Shown piece after piece: positions 9,730 through 22,229 of a DNA stretch of 64,000 nt. The translations under genes were made by a program, and so were the position numbers. Every line of letters starts with the position of its first letter. The first letter of the stretch is position 1. Under the pieces are notes generated by a model. It searched no databases, was not told the origin of the DNA, and saw only the letters and a program-made list of their open reading frames with translations. Source of the stretch: an uncultured Pelagibacteraceae bacterium (GTDB taxonomy: Bacteria > Pseudomonadota > Alphaproteobacteria > Pelagibacterales > Pelagibacteraceae); NCBI GenBank assembly GCA_902578775.1, contig CACHEF010000002.1:62001-126000 (forward strand). The letters run 5' to 3'.

Positions 9730-12700
9730 TTATTGATTTATTGGGGTTTCTGAAGCTTCTATTTTATCTTGTTCTGACAAAAATTTGTTGTCATCTTCCA
9801 AAGCTTTTTTGTTCCATTTATTCTTAATATTTCCAGTTCCCGCGGGTACTAATCTACCAACGATAACATTCTCTTTCAGACCGTTTAATGGGTCTATTTT
9901 CCCTTTGATTGCAGCGTCTGTAAGAACCCTAGTTGTTTCCTGGAATGATGCAGCAGATATAAATGATTCAGTCTGTAAGGATGCTTTAGTAATTCCCATT
10001 AAAACTCTTTCACCATAAGCAGGGGTTTTGCCTTCTGCTTTTAATTTATCATTATTATTATCAAATTTAATTCTATCTATAATTTCTCCAGGAAGATAGG
10101 ATGAATCCCCAGAATTTTTGACCTCAACTTTTTTTAACATTTGTCTTAAAATTGTTTCAATATGTTTGTCGTTTATAATAACACCCTGTAATCTATAAAC
10201 TTCTTGAACTTGGTTAACAAAGTATTCAGTTAAATCTTTAATTCCCAAAATTCTTAAAATATCATGTGGTAAAGGTTGGCCATCTAAAAGGTATTCACCT
10301 TTTTTAATTTTTTCTCCTTGATTAAAATTGATATGTTTACCTTTAGGAATTAAATAATTTGATGCCTCAGATCCATCTTCAGGAACAATTGATACTCTTT
10401 GTTTTCCTCTTACTTCTTTACCAAATATAACTTGACCATCATTTTCTGCAATTATCGCACTATCCTTAGCTTTTCTTGCTTCAAATAATTCAGCAACTCT
10501 AGGTAGTCCACCAGTAATATCTTTAGTTTTTGTAGTTTCTTTAGGAAGTCTTGCAATTACATCTCCTGCTGAAACTTTTTGACCATCTTTAACAGATAAA
10601 ATTGAGTCAGGAACTAAATAATATCTAGCCTCGTTATCATCTGCTTTTTTTATAACATTTCCTTTTTCATCTCTTAAAGTAATTCTCGGTTTTAAATCAG
10701 AACTTTTTGATTGTGATCTCCAGTCAATTACAGATTTAGATGAAATACCTGTTGCATCATCTACAGTTTCTTGAATTGAAACGCCATCAATAAGATCAAC
10801 ATAACTAGCAACACCACTTTTTTCTGCAATTACAGGTGTTGTGTACGGATCCCATTCACAAATTTTTGTATTGGATTTAATTTTATCACCATTCTTAAAA
10901 AAAAGTCTTGAGCCATATGCAACTTTATAAATAGCCACTTGTACTCCATTGTTATCTTCAATCGATAACTGCGTATTTCGACCCATTACAATTAAGTTTT
11001 TCTTTGAATCTTCCAAAATATTTGAATTAATAATTTTTAGTATGCCCTCATTTTTTGTTATAATCTGAGAGTCTTGTTTGACAGAAGCAGTACCCCCGAC
11101 ATGGAATGTTCTCATTGTTAATTGAGTTCCAGGTTCTCCGATTGATTGAGCTGAAATCATTCCTATCGCTTCTCCAACATGAACCATCTTACCTCTTGAT
11201 AAATCTCTTCCATAACATGTAGCACAAACTCCTTCTTTTGAACTACAAGTCATCACTGAAAATACTTTTAAAGATTTTATACCAGCAGCATCAATTTTAT
11301 CACATCCTGATTCATCTATCATTGAAGATTTTTTAATTATAATATCCCCTGTGATTGGATTTTTTACATCGGCAGCAGTCACTCTTCCTAAAGATCTTTC
11401 TGATAAACTCACTACTACATTTCCACCTTCTAATATCTCTGATAATTCGATAAAACCTGGTTTCTCACATTTAACTTTTGTAATAGTTAAGTCTTGAGCT
11501 ACATCGCAAAGTCTTCTTGTTAAATATCCAGAACTAGCTGTTTTTAATGCTGTATCAGCCAAACCTTTTCTAGCACCATGTGTAGAATTAAAATATTCTA
11601 ACGCTGTCAAACCCTCTTTAAAGTTTGAGGTAATTGGACTCTCAATAATTTCTCCAGATGGTTTTGCAATCAGACCTCTCATTCCAGCTAATTGCTTCAT
11701 CTGTGCTGCAGAACCTCTTGCTCCACTATCGGCCATCATAAATACAGAGTTTATTTTTAGACCTTCAGAGGTTTTTTCAGTTGCTGATATACCTTTCATC
11801 ATTTCACCTGCAACTTTGTCTGTACACTTAGACCAAGCATCAACAACTTTATTATATTTTTCACCTCTGGTAATTAAACCTTCTGAATATTGAGTTTCGT
11901 AATCTGCGATCAATTTTTTAGTATCATCAATCAATTGTGTTTTACTATCTGGTATTACAAGATCATCTTTACCAAATGAAATTCCAGCTTTGAATGCATG
12001 TTTAAAGCCTAAATCTTTTAATTTATCGCAAAAAATTACTGTAGTTTTTTGCCCACAAAATCTAAAAACTATATCTATAACCTCTGAAACAACCTTTTTA
12101 GGCAATAATCTATCAACTAAAGAAAATTTTATATCTTTATTTTTTGGTAGCAAATTTGCTAATAAAAATCTTCCAGCTGTTGATGTATATTTTTCATATT
12201 TCTTATTTCCACTCTCATCAATTGTTTCAAATCTTGAGATTATAGTGCTGTGAACTTTAATTTGACCAGATGATAAGGCAAATTCTATTTGATCTGCGTC
12301 AACAAAATAGCCAGCAGGTTTATCTGTTAATTGTTCTTGTGATAAATAATAGATACCTAAAATCATATCTTGACTTGGAACAATTATGGGCTTTCCATTT
12401 GATGGAGATAAAATATTATTTGTCGAAAGCATCAAAATTCTTGCTTCTAGCTGTGCTTCTAGACTCAATGGTACATGAACAGCCATTTGATCACCATCAA
12501 AGTCAGCATTAAATGCTGCACACGTTAAAGGATGAAGCTCTATTGCATCTCCCTCAATCAATTTTGGCTCAAATGCTTGTACACCTAATCTATGCAAAGT
12601 TGGTGCTCTATTTAACAATACTGGATGTTCTCTTACAATTAATTCAAGGGCATCCCATACTGCATTTGTTTCTTTTTCAACAAGTTTTTTTGCTTGTTTA

Positions 12701-13893
12701 ATTGTTGATGCTAATCCTAGTTTATTTAGTCTAGCATAAAGAAATGGTTTAAATAACTCTAATGCCATTTTTTTTGGAAGACCACATTCGTGTAACTTTA
12801 AATCTGGCCCAACAACAATAACTGATCTTCCTGAATAATCTACTCGTTTTCCTAATAAGTTTTGTCTAAACCTACCTTGCTTCCCTTTCAACATTTCTGC
12901 TAAAGATTTAAGAGGTCTTTTTCCCGTACCAGTAATAACTCTTCCACGTCTTCCATTATCAAATAATGCATCAACAGATTCTTGAAGCATTCTCTTCTCA
13001 TTTCTTACAATGATATCAGGTGCCTTAAGATCCATTAATCTCTTTAGACGATTATTTCTATTTATTACTCTTCTATATAAATCGTTTAGATCTGATGTCG
13101 CAAATCTTCCACCATCTAATGGCACAAGTGGTCTCAATTCAGGTGGGATTACAGGGACCACTGTCATTATCATCCACTCAGGTTTTTGGCCAGTTTCAAT
13201 AAAAGATTCTAATAATTTTAATCTTTTTATGGCTCGTTCTTCATTAACTTTAGATTTAGTCTCTTTTATATAATTAACTAAATTATTTCTCTCTAGCTCT
13301 AAATCTAGACTTTTGAGCATTTCTAAAACAGCCTCAGCACCAATGCCTGCTGTAAAAGCTTCTTCACCAAATTCATCTTGATATTTTGCTAATTCTTCTT
13401 CATTTAAAAGTTGATTTTTTTGTAATCCTGTTAATCCTGGCTCAATAACTATAAAATTTTCAAAATATAAAACTCTTTCAATTTCTTTTAACTTCATATC
13501 AACAGCAAGCGCTATTCTGCTTGGTAGTGATTTTAAAAACCATATATGTGCTACTGGTGTTGCAAGATTTATGTGACCCATTCTTTCTCTTCTAACGTTT
13601 GATTTTGTCACCTCTACTCCACATTTTTCACATATAATTCCTCTAAATTTCATTCGTTTATATTTTCCACATAAACACTCATAATCTTTTATTGGACCAA
13701 ATATTCTTGCACAAAACAGACCATCTTTTTCAGGTCTAAAGGTTCTATAATTAATTGTCTCTGGTTTTTTAATTTCACCATAAGTCCAAGATTTTATTTT
13801 TTCAGGGCTCGCTAAAGAGATTTTAATACTATTAAAGTTTTGAGCTTCAGATATTTCTGTATTTTTAAAAAGATCTGTTAATTCTTTTTTCAT
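9730..13893 (-). CDS. rpoC: DNA-directed RNA polymerase subunit beta'
   Basis: A 1387-residue beta' subunit. The N-terminal zinc ribbon is visible as [20 protein letters not shown]. The absolutely conserved catalytic magnesium site [12 protein letters not shown] is present, as is the second zinc site [15 protein letters not shown] and the trigger-loop region around [11 protein letters not shown]. Length is normal for alphaproteobacteria and no insertion or frameshift is visible. It follows rpoB after 2 bases. Confidence 0.99.
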   Translation of the reverse strand: MKKELTDLFKNTEISEAQNFNSIKISLASPEKIKSWTYGEIKKPETINYRTFRPEKDGLFCARIFGPIKDYECLCGKYKRMKFRGIICEKCGVEVTKSNVRRERMGHINLATPVAHIWFLKSLPSRIALAVDMKLKEIERVLYFENFIVIEPGLTGLQKNQLLNEEELAKYQDEFGEEAFTAGIGAEAVLEMLKSLDLELERNNLVNYIKETKSKVNEERAIKRLKLLESFIETGQKPEWMIMTVVPVIPPELRPLVPLDGGRFATSDLNDLYRRVINRNNRLKRLMDLKAPDIIVRNEKRMLQESVDALFDNGRRGRVITGTGKRPLKSLAEMLKGKQGRFRQNLLGKRVDYSGRSVIVVGPDLKLHECGLPKKMALELFKPFLYARLNKLGLASTIKQAKKLVEKETNAVWDALELIVREHPVLLNRAPTLHRLGVQAFEPKLIEGDAIELHPLTCAAFNADFDGDQMAVHVPLSLEAQLEARILMLSTNNILSPSNGKPIIVPSQDMILGIYYLSQEQLTDKPAGYFVDADQIEFALSSGQIKVHSTIISRFETIDESGNKKYEKYTSTAGRFLLANLLPKNKDIKFSLVDRLLPKKVVSEVIDIVFRFCGQKTTVIFCDKLKDLGFKHAFKAGISFGKDDLVIPDSKTQLIDDTKKLIADYETQYSEGLITRGEKYNKVVDAWSKCTDKVAGEMMKGISATEKTSEGLKINSVFMMADSGARGSAAQMKQLAGMRGLIAKPSGEIIESPITSNFKEGLTALEYFNSTHGARKGLADTALKTASSGYLTRRLCDVAQDLTITKVKCEKPGFIELSEILEGGNVVVSLSERSLGRVTAADVKNPITGDIIIKKSSMIDESGCDKIDAAGIKSLKVFSVMTCSSKEGVCATCYGRDLSRGKMVHVGEAIGMISAQSIGEPGTQLTMRTFHVGGTASVKQDSQIITKNEGILKIINSNILEDSKKNLIVMGRNTQLSIEDNNGVQVAIYKVAYGSRLFFKNGDKIKSNTKICEWDPYTTPVIAEKSGVASYVDLIDGVSIQETVDDATGISSKSVIDWRSQSKSSDLKPRITLRDEKGNVIKKADDNEARYYLVPDSILSVKDGQKVSAGDVIARLPKETTKTKDITGGLPRVAELFEARKAKDSAIIAENDGQVIFGKEVRGKQRVSIVPEDGSEASNYLIPKGKHINFNQGEKIKKGEYLLDGQPLPHDILRILGIKDLTEYFVNQVQEVYRLQGVIINDKHIETILRQMLKKVEVKNSGDSSYLPGEIIDRIKFDNNNDKLKAEGKTPAYGERVLMGITKASLQTESFISAASFQETTRVLTDAAIKGKIDPLNGLKENVIVGRLVPAGTGNIKNKWNKKALEDDNKFLSEQDKIEASETPINQ

Positions 13894-13895
13894 AA

Positions 13896-16800
13896 TTAAT
13901 TTAACTCCACATTTAATGCTAAAGATTTAATTTCTTTTACTAAAACGTTAAATGATTCTGGTATTCCAGACTCAAAATTTTCTTCACCTTTAACAATAGT
14001 TTCATAAACTTTTACACGTCCAGCAACATCATCTGATTTTACAGTTAAAATTTCTTGTAACGTGTATGATGCGCCATAAGCTTCTAATGCCCAGACTTCC
14101 ATTTCACCAAATCTTTGACCACCTAATTGAGCTTTTCCTCCTAACGGTTGTTGGGTAACCAAACTATAAGGACCAGTTGATCTAGCATGAATTTTATCCT
14201 CTACTAAATGATGAAGTTTAAGCATGTAAATAATCCCAACAGTAACCGGTCTATCAAATTGTTCTCCTGTTCTTCCATCCCACAAATATGTTTGACCTGA
14301 TCCAGGAAGATTTGCTAATTGTAACATTTCTGTAACATCTTTTTCCTTAGCTCCATCAAAAACTGGAGTTGAAATTGCGATACCATTTTGTAAATTTTCA
14401 CACAAATCTCTAAATTCAGTTTTACTTAATTTTTCTATTTTATCATTGAAAATTTCTTCTCCATATACAGATTTTAAAAACTTTGAGATTTTTTCTGTTT
14501 TTTCGATTTTTTTATTATTTTCATTAACTAATTTTTTAACTTCTTCACCAAATTCTTTACAAGCCCAGCCTAAATGAGTTTCTAAAATTTGACCAACATT
14601 CATACGACTTGGTACACCAAGTGGATTCAAAACTATATCAACTGGTCTACCATCTTCTCTATAAGGCATGTCTTCAACTGGAACTATCTTACTGACAACA
14701 CCCTTGTTTCCATGTCTTCCAGACATTTTATCACCAGGCCTTAATCTTCTTTTAATAGCAACAAAAACTTTTACCATCTTCATTACGCTAGGTAACAAAT
14801 CATCACCACTTCTAATTTTTAAGACCTTATCTTCAAATCTTTCAGTAATATCTTGTTTAGCTTTATTATATTGATCTTTTAACTGTGCTAACGTGGCCTC
14901 ATCTTTAGCATTTCCCACATTGATCTTAAATACATCGTTTATCCCTAACAAATTAATATTATCAAAATCTAATTTTGTTCCTGCTGAAAAATCTTTTACT
15001 TTTTTTGTTAAGGATGAACCTGAAAAGATTTGTGCAGCTCTTTGTTTAATACTTCGTTCTAAAATTTCTTCTTCTACAATTTTATCTTGTTGCACTTGAT
15101 CAATTTCTGCTCTTTCTATAGTTATAGATCTTTCGTCTTTTTCTATGCCATGTCTGTTAAACACTTTAACATCAACAACTGTACCACTACTACCTCTGGA
15201 CATTCTTAATGAAGTATCAGTAACATCAATAGCTTTCTCACCAAATATTGATCTCAATAATTTTTCCTCTGGACCAGATGCTGAGTCTCCCTTTGGTGTA
15301 ACTTTTCCTACCAAAATATCTCCAGCATTAACTTCAGCGCCTATATAAACAATTCCTGACTCATCTAAGTTTTTTAAAGCATCTTCATTTACATTGGGAA
15401 TGTCTCTTGTAATTTCCTCTTCACCCAATTTTGTATCTCTTGCCATTATTTCATATTCAACTATGTGAACCGATGTAAATACATCATCAGTCACACATCT
15501 CTCTGAAATCAAAATTGAGTCTTCAAAATTGTAACCTTGCCATGGCATGAATGCTACTGTAACATTTTTTCCTAGGGCTAATTCACCTAATCTTGTTGAT
15601 GGTCCATCAGCAATTATATCACCTGTCTTTACTTTATCACCAACCCTTACTAAAGGTCTCTGATTTATACATGTATTTTGATTTGATCTTTTAAATTTTT
15701 GCAAGTTGTAAATATCAACGCTTGATTTTGTAAAGTCTGTTTCTTCTGTGACTTTGACAACAATTCTTTTACCATCAATTTTATCTACTACACCTTCTCT
15801 TCTTGCTACAATGGTTACACCAGAGTCTAAAGCAACATCACTTTCAATACCAGTTCCTACCAAAGGGGACTCTGGTTTTAATAAAGGAACTGCCTGCCTC
15901 ATCATATTTGAGCCCATTAGCGCTCTGTTAGCATCATCATTTTCTAAGAAAGGAATTAAAGATGCAGCAACAGATACAAGTTGTTTTGGAGATACATCAA
16001 TATAATCAATAGTCTCAGGTTTTGATAATAAAAAATTAAGATTTTGTCTGCAAGAAACTAGTTCTTCAATAATTTTACCATTTTTATCAATTTTAGTGTT
16101 TGCTTGCGCGATAGTAAATTTTGTTTCTTCCATCGCAGATAAATATTCAACTTTATCTTGGACAACTCCATCTTTAACTCTCTTATATGGACTTTCAATA
16201 AAACCATATTTATTTATTTTTGCATAAGTTGATAAACTATTTATTAATCCGATATTTGGACCTTCAGGAGTTTCTATTGGACAAATCCTTCCATAATGTG
16301 TCGGATGAACGTCTCTAACTTCAAAACCTGCTCTTTCTCTTGTTAAGCCCCCTGGACCTAATGCTGAAACTCTTCTCTTGTGAGTAATTTCTGAAAGTGG
16401 ATTTGTTTGATCCATAAACTGAGATAATTGAGAACTTGCAAAAAAATCTTTTAATGAAACAGTTAATGGTTTAGCATTGATTAAATCTTGAGGCATTGCT
16501 GACTCAACGTCAAGAGTAGTCATTTTTTCTTTAATAGCTCTTTCCATTCTATAAACACCTATTCTCGCCTGATTTTCTACTAATTCTCCAACAGACCTTA
16601 CTCTCCTATTTCCCAAATGATCAATATCATCCACATCATCTTTTCCATCTCTTAAATCTAACATTTTATGGATAATTGCTATGATATCGTCATTTCTTAA
16701 AATTGTTATTTTGTCAGAACATTCTTGATTTAATCTAGAATTCATTTTTACTCTACCAACATCGGAAAGATCATATCTATCAGAACTGAAGAATAAATTA

Positions 16801-17981
16801 TTAAAAATTTGAGTGGCGATTTCTATTGTTGGCGGTTCACCAGGTCTTAACATTTTATAAATTTCAGTGATTGCTTCTTCTTTAGTATTATTTTTGTCGT
16901 TTAATATAGTTGTTAACAAATAAGGACCTTTATTGATAGAATTAGTTACTGAAATATCTAAGGAATGAATATTTGCATCAATAATTTGCTGCATTATAGT
17001 TTCATTCAATTCAGTGCCTATTTTTAAAATACCATCTTCTTGATCACTAATTTTAACATCTTTATGTAAAAATTTACCATACAAAGAATCTTTTGATACT
17101 AATATATCTTTAAGACCATCATTTGATAATTTTTTTGCATTTAAATAATTAATTTTTTCACCTAATTTTATTACGACATTTCCAGTTTTAACATCTATGA
17201 CTTCTTCAGAGAAATTTTTTGCTTTGTAATTTTCTGGATTAAATTCTGTTTTCCATTTTTCATTTTTTGAATCAAATTTAAACTGTTCTTTATCATAAAA
17301 TTCATCAACAATTTCACTCTTAGAAAAACCTAAAGCTAATAGTAATGTTGAAGCTAAAATTTTTTTTTTTCTATCTATTTTAAAATATAAAAAATCTTTA
17401 ACATCATACTCAAAATCTAACCAAGAACCTCTATTAGGTATAACTCTACAATTGAATAAAAGTTTACCACTTGCATGCGTCTTTCCTTTATCGTGATCAA
17501 AAAACACTCCTGGACTTCTATGCATCTGATTAACTACAACCCTTTGCACTCCATTAGTAATAAAAGTACCACTATTCGTCATCATTGGTACTTCTCCCAT
17601 GTAAACTTCTTGTTCCTTAGCTGAAAGTATATCTTTTGTATTATTTTCTTGATCAATTTCGTAAACAACAAGTCTTAAAGTACATTTTAAAGCTGATGAA
17701 TAAGTTAACCCTCTTGCTATACACTCCTCTACATCGAACTTAGGTTTTTCTAATCTATAAGATACATATTCTAAGGTTGCTTTGTCATTTAAATCCTCAA
17801 TTGGAAAAATACTCTTAAATACTCTATCAAAGCCTTTAGTAATTTCTGCCTCAGAGATAAAATCAGTCAATTCATTGTAGGAATTTTTTTGAACTTCTAT
17901 TAAATTTGGAATAGATAAACTTTCCTTAAGTTTACCAAAATTTTTCCTTATATTCTTTTTTTCAGTAAAAGATATTTGCAT
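13896..17981 (-). CDS. rpoB: DNA-directed RNA polymerase subunit beta
   Basis: A 1361-residue beta subunit. The rifampicin region reads [20 protein letters not shown], that is, wild-type sensitive residues. [15 protein letters not shown] is the conserved catalytic-side segment, and the C terminus contains the clamp-anchoring [19 protein letters not shown]. It starts 54 bases after rplL, behind a hairpin. Confidence 0.99.
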   Translation of the reverse strand: MQISFTEKKNIRKNFGKLKESLSIPNLIEVQKNSYNELTDFISEAEITKGFDRVFKSIFPIEDLNDKATLEYVSYRLEKPKFDVEECIARGLTYSSALKCTLRLVVYEIDQENNTKDILSAKEQEVYMGEVPMMTNSGTFITNGVQRVVVNQMHRSPGVFFDHDKGKTHASGKLLFNCRVIPNRGSWLDFEYDVKDFLYFKIDRKKKILASTLLLALGFSKSEIVDEFYDKEQFKFDSKNEKWKTEFNPENYKAKNFSEEVIDVKTGNVVIKLGEKINYLNAKKLSNDGLKDILVSKDSLYGKFLHKDVKISDQEDGILKIGTELNETIMQQIIDANIHSLDISVTNSINKGPYLLTTILNDKNNTKEEAITEIYKMLRPGEPPTIEIATQIFNNLFFSSDRYDLSDVGRVKMNSRLNQECSDKITILRNDDIIAIIHKMLDLRDGKDDVDDIDHLGNRRVRSVGELVENQARIGVYRMERAIKEKMTTLDVESAMPQDLINAKPLTVSLKDFFASSQLSQFMDQTNPLSEITHKRRVSALGPGGLTRERAGFEVRDVHPTHYGRICPIETPEGPNIGLINSLSTYAKINKYGFIESPYKRVKDGVVQDKVEYLSAMEETKFTIAQANTKIDKNGKIIEELVSCRQNLNFLLSKPETIDYIDVSPKQLVSVAASLIPFLENDDANRALMGSNMMRQAVPLLKPESPLVGTGIESDVALDSGVTIVARREGVVDKIDGKRIVVKVTEETDFTKSSVDIYNLQKFKRSNQNTCINQRPLVRVGDKVKTGDIIADGPSTRLGELALGKNVTVAFMPWQGYNFEDSILISERCVTDDVFTSVHIVEYEIMARDTKLGEEEITRDIPNVNEDALKNLDESGIVYIGAEVNAGDILVGKVTPKGDSASGPEEKLLRSIFGEKAIDVTDTSLRMSRGSSGTVVDVKVFNRHGIEKDERSITIERAEIDQVQQDKIVEEEILERSIKQRAAQIFSGSSLTKKVKDFSAGTKLDFDNINLLGINDVFKINVGNAKDEATLAQLKDQYNKAKQDITERFEDKVLKIRSGDDLLPSVMKMVKVFVAIKRRLRPGDKMSGRHGNKGVVSKIVPVEDMPYREDGRPVDIVLNPLGVPSRMNVGQILETHLGWACKEFGEEVKKLVNENNKKIEKTEKISKFLKSVYGEEIFNDKIEKLSKTEFRDLCENLQNGIAISTPVFDGAKEKDVTEMLQLANLPGSGQTYLWDGRTGEQFDRPVTVGIIYMLKLHHLVEDKIHARSTGPYSLVTQQPLGGKAQLGGQRFGEMEVWALEAYGASYTLQEILTVKSDDVAGRVKVYETIVKGEENFESGIPESFNVLVKEIKSLALNVELN

Positions 17982-17992
17982 TTATAAATTAA

Positions 17993-18014
17993 ACTGATTA
18001 ACGAATTAATCAGT
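17993..18014 (-). promoter_or_regulatory. UUCG-loop hairpin between rplL and rpoB
   Basis: A perfect 9-bp inverted repeat with a 4-base loop; in the transcript it reads ACUGAUUAA-UUCG-UUAAUCAGU. UUCG is an unusually stable tetraloop when closed by C-G; here it is closed by A-U. No run of U follows, so it is not a standard terminator. In E. coli this spacer holds a partial attenuator and an RNase III site that set the rplL to rpoB ratio, and the same job is the natural inference. Confidence 0.6.
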
Positions 18015-18035
18015 CTATGAATTCTTTCTATTTAT

Positions 18036-18401
18036 TTATTTAAGCTCTACTTTTGCGCCCGCTGCTTCTAATTTAGCTTTTATTTCTTCAGCTTCTTTTT
18101 TAGGAACGCCTGCTTTAACTTCTTTAGGTGCACCTTCAACTAAATCTTTAGCCTCTTTTAATCCCAATGAAGTTGCTGCTCTAACTTCTTTGATAACATT
18201 AATTTTTTTGTCACCAGCTGATACTAACATGATTGAAAAATCATCTTTATCTGCTGCTGCTTCGCCACCTGCTGCTGCTGCTGGAGCTGCTGCGGTCATT
18301 GGAGTTACACCCCATTTTTCCTCTAATTGTTTTGATAGATCTGCTGCCTCAGCAACAGTCAAACTCGATAAATCTTCTATAATTTTATTTAGATCAGGCA
18401 T
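18036..18401 (-). CDS. rplL: 50S ribosomal protein L7/L12
   Basis: A 121-residue stalk protein. The N-terminal dimerisation helix region is followed by an Ala-rich hinge (about residues 36-48) and the compact C-terminal domain with [20 protein letters not shown], which recruits elongation factors. It follows rplJ after 5 bases. Confidence 0.98.
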   Translation of the reverse strand: MPDLNKIIEDLSSLTVAEAADLSKQLEEKWGVTPMTAAAPAAAAGGEAAADKDDFSIMLVSAGDKKINVIKEVRAATSLGLKEAKDLVEGAPKEVKAGVPKKEAEEIKAKLEAAGAKVELK

Positions 18402-18406
18402 AATAT

Positions 18407-18928
18407 CTACTCTTTAGGTTGTGTTTCAGAATTTTCTGGGGCCAAACTACTCATTTTTTCCGAGTGTGCAAGCAAAATACTTACTATTTTTGACGCTGAA
18501 GCATTCAATATTCCAATAATATTGGCTCGAGCTTCGTCTAATGTGGGCAAATTAGCAACTTTTTCTACTCCTGCTTGATCTAAAACTTCATTATCCATTA
18601 TCCCACCAATAAGTTTTAAATTTTCATTATCTTTAGCAAATTTAGATAATATTCTTGCTGACATTATTGCATCCTCTCCAAAAGCAACGGCTGTGGGTCC
18701 TTTAAATAAATTTGATAAATCTTTACATTTAGTTTTTTCTAATGCCAACTTTGTTATTCTGTTTTTAGTTATTTTAAAAATAATACCTTTCTCTCTCATT
18801 TTAGCTCTTAACTCATCTAGCTGAGGCATTGTCAAACCTTGATAATGAGTAACCATCACAGCTTTACTATTTTCGAACTGAGATGTCATTTCAGTAATAT
18901 AATTTTTTTTCTGTTCTTTGTTCATCAT
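18407..18928 (-). CDS. rplJ: 50S ribosomal protein L10
   Basis: A 173-residue L10, which anchors the L7/L12 stalk. Signatures are the N-terminal [19 protein letters not shown] and the middle [11 protein letters not shown]. Two ATG codons lie in tandem at the start (18928 and 18925); either is possible. It starts 2 bases after rplA, so the L10 leader known from enterobacteria has no room here. Confidence 0.97.
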   Translation of the reverse strand: MMNKEQKKNYITEMTSQFENSKAVMVTHYQGLTMPQLDELRAKMREKGIIFKITKNRITKLALEKTKCKDLSNLFKGPTAVAFGEDAIMSARILSKFAKDNENLKLIGGIMDNEVLDQAGVEKVANLPTLDEARANIIGILNASASKIVSILLAHSEKMSSLAPENSETQPKE

Positions 18929-18930
18929 AA

Positions 18931-19620
18931 CTATATTGCTTTACTTAATTTAACTTTGTAAGAAACTCCCATGGTTGATGTAGCAAAAATGTTTTTAATT
19001 AAATCACCTTTAAGTGTATTGTTAGATTTTTCTTTCTCGAGCGCATCTAAGATTGCATTATAATTCTTTAACAGTTGATCATCTTGAAACGATTTTTTTC
19101 CAATACTTACTCCAATATTCCCATCTTTATCATTCCTTATTTCAGCTTGACCTGATTTAGCATTTTTGATAGCAGTTTTTAAGTCCTCTGTTACAGAGCC
19201 AAGTTTTGGGTTAGGCATTAATCCTTTTGGACCAAGTACTTTTCCTAATTTAGAAAGTTTAATCATCATTGCAGGAGTACATATTAATTTTTCAAAATTC
19301 ATTTCTCCTGATTTAATTTTTTCAATAAATTCATCTCCTCCAACAAGGTCTGCTCCAGCAGTTTTAGCTTCAGAAGCTTTTGGATCTTCACAAACAACTG
19401 CCACTTTAACTGTTTTTCCTGTTCCACCAGGTAGATTCACAACTGTTCTAATATTAATTTCATTTTTTTTTTGCTTATTATTTATTCTTAAACTGAGATC
19501 AATAGACTCATCAAATTTTGTTGTGCAATTTTTTTTAAGTTCATGTAGTAACTTTTCAAAAGGCTCAGGATTTTGATCTTTAGTTTTCTCAGGTAATTTT
19601 TTAAATCTTTTTGATTTCAT
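18931..19620 (-). CDS. rplA: 50S ribosomal protein L1
   Basis: A 229-residue L1. The conserved second-domain core is CTPAMMIKLSKLGKVLGPKG followed by LMPNPKLGSVT. L1 forms the mobile stalk at the E site and represses rplK-rplA in many bacteria. The start overlaps the last base of rplK. Confidence 0.98.
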   Translation of the reverse strand: MKSKRFKKLPEKTKDQNPEPFEKLLHELKKNCTTKFDESIDLSLRINNKQKKNEINIRTVVNLPGGTGKTVKVAVVCEDPKASEAKTAGADLVGGDEFIEKIKSGEMNFEKLICTPAMMIKLSKLGKVLGPKGLMPNPKLGSVTEDLKTAIKNAKSGQAEIRNDKDGNIGVSIGKKSFQDDQLLKNYNAILDALEKEKSNNTLKGDLIKNIFATSTMGVSYKVKLSKAI

Positions 19621-20051
19621 TAATCTTTAACCTCTATACCCATTGATCTAGCAGATCCTGCAATAATTTTAACTGCTTGATCTAAGTCTATTGCGTTTAA
19701 ATCATTCATTTTTTGCTTAGCAATCTCTTCTGCTTGTTTTTTTGTAATTGAAGCGACTATATTTCTTCCCGGTTCTTTAGACCCACTTTTTAATTTAGCT
19801 GCTTCTCTTATAAAAAAAGATGCAGGAGGTGATTTGATTTTAAAGTCAAATTTTTTATCTTTGTAAACTGTTATTTCAACTGGAACAGGTTTACCAGCCA
19901 TTGATTTTGTTTTATCATTAAATGCTTTACAGAATTCCATAATATTTACACCACGTTGACCTAATGCAGGTCCAACTGGTGGTGCAGGATTTGCTTGACC
20001 ACCTTTTATTTGTAATTTTATAAATCCGCTAATTTCTTTTTTTGCTGCCAT
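19620..20051 (-). CDS. rplK: 50S ribosomal protein L11
   Basis: A 143-residue L11, with the proline-rich segment [20 protein letters not shown] that binds the GTPase centre of 23S rRNA and is the thiostrepton contact. L11 is also needed for RelA activation in bacteria that have it. It overlaps the end of nusG by one base. Confidence 0.98.
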   Translation of the reverse strand: MAAKKEISGFIKLQIKGGQANPAPPVGPALGQRGVNIMEFCKAFNDKTKSMAGKPVPVEITVYKDKKFDFKIKSPPASFFIREAAKLKSGSKEPGRNIVASITKKQAEEIAKQKMNDLNAIDLDQAVKIIAGSARSMGIEVKD

Positions 20052-20581
20052 TAACTTGTTTTCTCCACTTGATTATATTCTAATTCAACCGGTGTTGGTC
20101 TTCCAAATATTGAAACTGAAACCTTAAGTCTAGATTTTTCTTCATCAATTCCCTCAACCATACCACTGAAAGAAGCAAAAGGCCCATCAACAACTTGAAC
20201 TTTTTCTCCAACGCTATACTCTATACCAGATTTTGGCTGAGCTACACCATCTTTTATTTGACCTAAAATCTTCTCAATCTCTTTATCAGAGACTGGTACG
20301 GGCATACCTTTAGTACCTAAAAAACCACTCACCCTTTTAATATTTTTAATCATATGATAAATACTGTTATCCATTTCACTCTTTATTAAAACATAACCAG
20401 GGAAATATTTTTTTTTTCTCTGAATTCTTTTTCCTCTTTTAACTTCAGTTACATCATGAGTAGGAACCACGATTTCCTCAAATTTTTCTGAAATTTTAGC
20501 CTTTTCTGCCTCTTCTTTAATTAATCCAGCAACTTTATTTTCAAAGCTTGAATGAGATTGAACTATGTACCAATTTTTCAT
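20051..20581 (-). CDS. nusG: Transcription termination/antitermination factor NusG
   Basis: A 176-residue NusG. The NGN domain spans the first 110 residues with [17 protein letters not shown] and the RNA polymerase-binding [13 protein letters not shown]. The C-terminal KOW domain has [20 protein letters not shown], which binds Rho or S10. The start overlaps the stop of secE by one base, the usual secE-nusG pairing. Confidence 0.98.
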   Translation of the reverse strand: MKNWYIVQSHSSFENKVAGLIKEEAEKAKISEKFEEIVVPTHDVTEVKRGKRIQRKKKYFPGYVLIKSEMDNSIYHMIKNIKRVSGFLGTKGMPVPVSDKEIEKILGQIKDGVAQPKSGIEYSVGEKVQVVDGPFASFSGMVEGIDEEKSRLKVSVSIFGRPTPVELEYNQVEKTS

Positions 20582-20772
20582 TATATACTCACCTTCAGCA
20601 ATAACTCTAAAAAAAATTTTAAAACTTGGTCAAGTAGTAAAAAAAATAGAGACATCACTACAGCCATTGCAAAAACCATTAAAGCTCCTTGTAATGTTTC
20701 TTTTCCTGTTGGCCATGTAACTTTAAAAGCTTCTTGTTTGACCTCTTGAATAAATTTTATTGGGTTTTTCAT
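20581..20772 (-). CDS. secE: Preprotein translocase subunit SecE
   Basis: A 63-residue single-span membrane protein. An amphipathic N-terminal helix (FIQEVKQEAFKVTWPTGKE) is followed by one hydrophobic segment of about 20 residues. SecE clamps SecY in the SecYEG channel. The frame stays open upstream to 20850, but that part runs through tRNA-Trp; the ATG at 20772 gives the family start MKNPIKF and leaves 17 bases after the tRNA 3' end. Confidence 0.94.
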   Translation of the reverse strand: MKNPIKFIQEVKQEAFKVTWPTGKETLQGALMVFAMAVVMSLFFLLLDQVLKFFLELLLKVSI

Positions 20773-20789
20773 ATTTTTTTTAACTCTAT

Positions 20790-20865
20790 TGGCAGGAGCG
20801 GAGGGACTCGAACCCTCAGCCTCCGGTTTTGGAGACCGGCGCTCTACCAATTGAGCTACACTCCT
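20790..20865 (-). tRNA. tRNA-Trp (CCA anticodon)
   Basis: A 76-nt cloverleaf on the minus strand starting AGGAGTGTAGCTCAATTGGT. The anticodon loop reads TCTCCAAAA with CCA as anticodon; the acceptor AGGAGUG pairs with CGCUCCU; the discriminator is G, and the 3' CCA is encoded. It lies between tuf and secE, so it is excised from a tuf-tRNA-secE-nusG transcript. This position is shared by many Proteobacteria. Confidence 0.97.
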
Positions 20866-20866
20866 A

Positions 20867-20884
20867 TATAGAGCTTACTCTATA
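20867..20884 (-). promoter_or_regulatory. Hairpin spanning the tuf stop codon, abutting tRNA-Trp
   Basis: In the transcript this reads UAUAGAG-UAAG-CUCUAUA, a perfect 7-bp stem whose 4-base loop contains the UAA stop codon of tuf. It ends one base before the first base of tRNA-Trp. No U-run follows, so it is unlikely to be a terminator. It may protect the tuf mRNA 3' end or mark the site where tRNA-Trp is cut out. Confidence 0.5.
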
Positions 20885-22065
20885 ATCTTTGTTACTACTC
20901 CAGCTCCTACAGTTCTTCCACCTTCTCTAATAGCAAAGTTTAATTTTTCTGACATTGCAATTGGAGTAATTAATTTAACTGTAAATTTAGCATCATCACC
21001 TGGCATTACCATTTCAGTTCCAGCAGGTAATTCTACTTCACCTGTTACGTCAGTTGTTCTGAAATAAAACTGAGGTCTGTACTTAGTAAAGAAAGGAGTG
21101 TGTCTTCCACCCTCTTCTTTCTTAAGAACATATGCTTGAGCTTCAAATTTAGTATGTGGTGTTACCGAACCAGGTTTGCAAAGAACCTGACCTCTTTCGA
21201 TATCGTCTCTCTCTACACCTCTTAAAAGAACTCCAACATTATCTCCAGCCTCACCAGAGTCTAAAAGTTTTCTAAACATTTCAACTCCTGTACAAACTGA
21301 TTTTTTTGTTTCTCGAATACCAACAATTTCTATTTCATCACCAGTTTTAAGAACACCTGACTCTACTCTTCCAGTTGCAACTGTACCTCTCCCTGAAATA
21401 GAAAATACATCTTCAACAGGCATTAGGAAATCCTTATCTTTTGGTCTGTCTGGTTGAGGAATATGTTCATCAACATTTTTCATTAATTCTAAAATTGAGT
21501 TTTTACCTATTTCATCATCTCTTCCCTCAACAGCAGCAAGTGCAGAACCTTTTGCAATTGGAGTTTTATCACCAGGAAATTTATAAGAAGTTAATAATTC
21601 TTTTATTTCCTCCTCAACAAGTTCAATCATTTCTTTATCATCAACTTGGTCTACTTTGTTAAGATAAACTACAATAGCAGGTACACCTACTTGTCTTGCT
21701 AAAAGAATATGTTCTCTTGTTTGTGGCATCGGTCCGTCTGCAGCATTAACAACTAAAATAGCACCATCCATTTGAGCAGCACCTGTGATCATATTTTTTA
21801 CATAATCAGCGTGACCTGGGCAATCTACATGAGCGTAATGTCTTTTTTCTGTTTCATATTCAACGTGAGCAGTTGAAATTGTAATTCCTCTTTCTTTTTC
21901 CTCAGGCGCTTTATCTATTTCATCATAAGCAACTGATTTACCACCACTCGCCTCAGCTAGTACTTTTGTTATCGCAGCTGTTAAAGTTGTTTTACCGTGG
22001 TCGACATGGCCAATAGTACCAATATTACAGTGCGGTTTATTTCTTACAAATTTTTCTTTAGACAT
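20875..22065 (-). CDS. tuf: Elongation factor Tu
   Basis: A 396-residue EF-Tu carrying [14 protein letters not shown] (P-loop), [12 protein letters not shown] (G3, with the catalytic His of switch II) and NKVDQ (G4), then two beta-barrel domains. It delivers aminoacyl-tRNA to the ribosome. This is the only tuf in the window; the copy expected after fusA is missing. It stands between tRNA-Gly and tRNA-Trp on one probable transcript. Confidence 0.99.
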   Translation of the reverse strand: MSKEKFVRNKPHCNIGTIGHVDHGKTTLTAAITKVLAEASGGKSVAYDEIDKAPEEKERGITISTAHVEYETEKRHYAHVDCPGHADYVKNMITGAAQMDGAILVVNAADGPMPQTREHILLARQVGVPAIVVYLNKVDQVDDKEMIELVEEEIKELLTSYKFPGDKTPIAKGSALAAVEGRDDEIGKNSILELMKNVDEHIPQPDRPKDKDFLMPVEDVFSISGRGTVATGRVESGVLKTGDEIEIVGIRETKKSVCTGVEMFRKLLDSGEAGDNVGVLLRGVERDDIERGQVLCKPGSVTPHTKFEAQAYVLKKEEGGRHTPFFTKYRPQFYFRTTDVTGEVELPAGTEMVMPGDDAKFTVKLITPIAMSEKLNFAIREGGRTVGAGVVTKIIE

Positions 22066-22109
22066 TACTTTTATTCCTCACATTCTTTATATTTAATAAT
22101 TTTTTTTCT

Positions 22110-22183
22110 TGGAGCGGGTAAAGGGAATCGAACCCTTACATCCAGCTTGGAAGGCTAGCGTTCTACCATTGAACTACACCCGC
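22110..22183 (-). tRNA. tRNA-Gly (UCC anticodon)
   Basis: A 74-nt cloverleaf on the minus strand starting GCGGGTGTAGTTCAATGGTA. The anticodon loop CTTCCAA gives TCC; the acceptor GCGGGUG pairs with UACCCGC; the discriminator is U, as usual for bacterial glycine tRNAs, followed by encoded CCA. It lies 44 bases upstream of tuf. Confidence 0.97.
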
Positions 22184-22229
22184 ACAACCCCAAGAGTATC
22201 ACTCCAGTATTACTTAAAGTTTCATTGAA

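Noticed and set aside
12270..12701. Two plus-strand frames (80 and 62 codons) opposite rpoC
   Set aside because: They are antisense shadows of a highly conserved gene and show no family features.
20773..20850. N-terminal extension of secE (frame open to 20850)
   Set aside because: The extension is translated tRNA-Trp sequence; the ATG at 20772 gives the normal SecE length and start.
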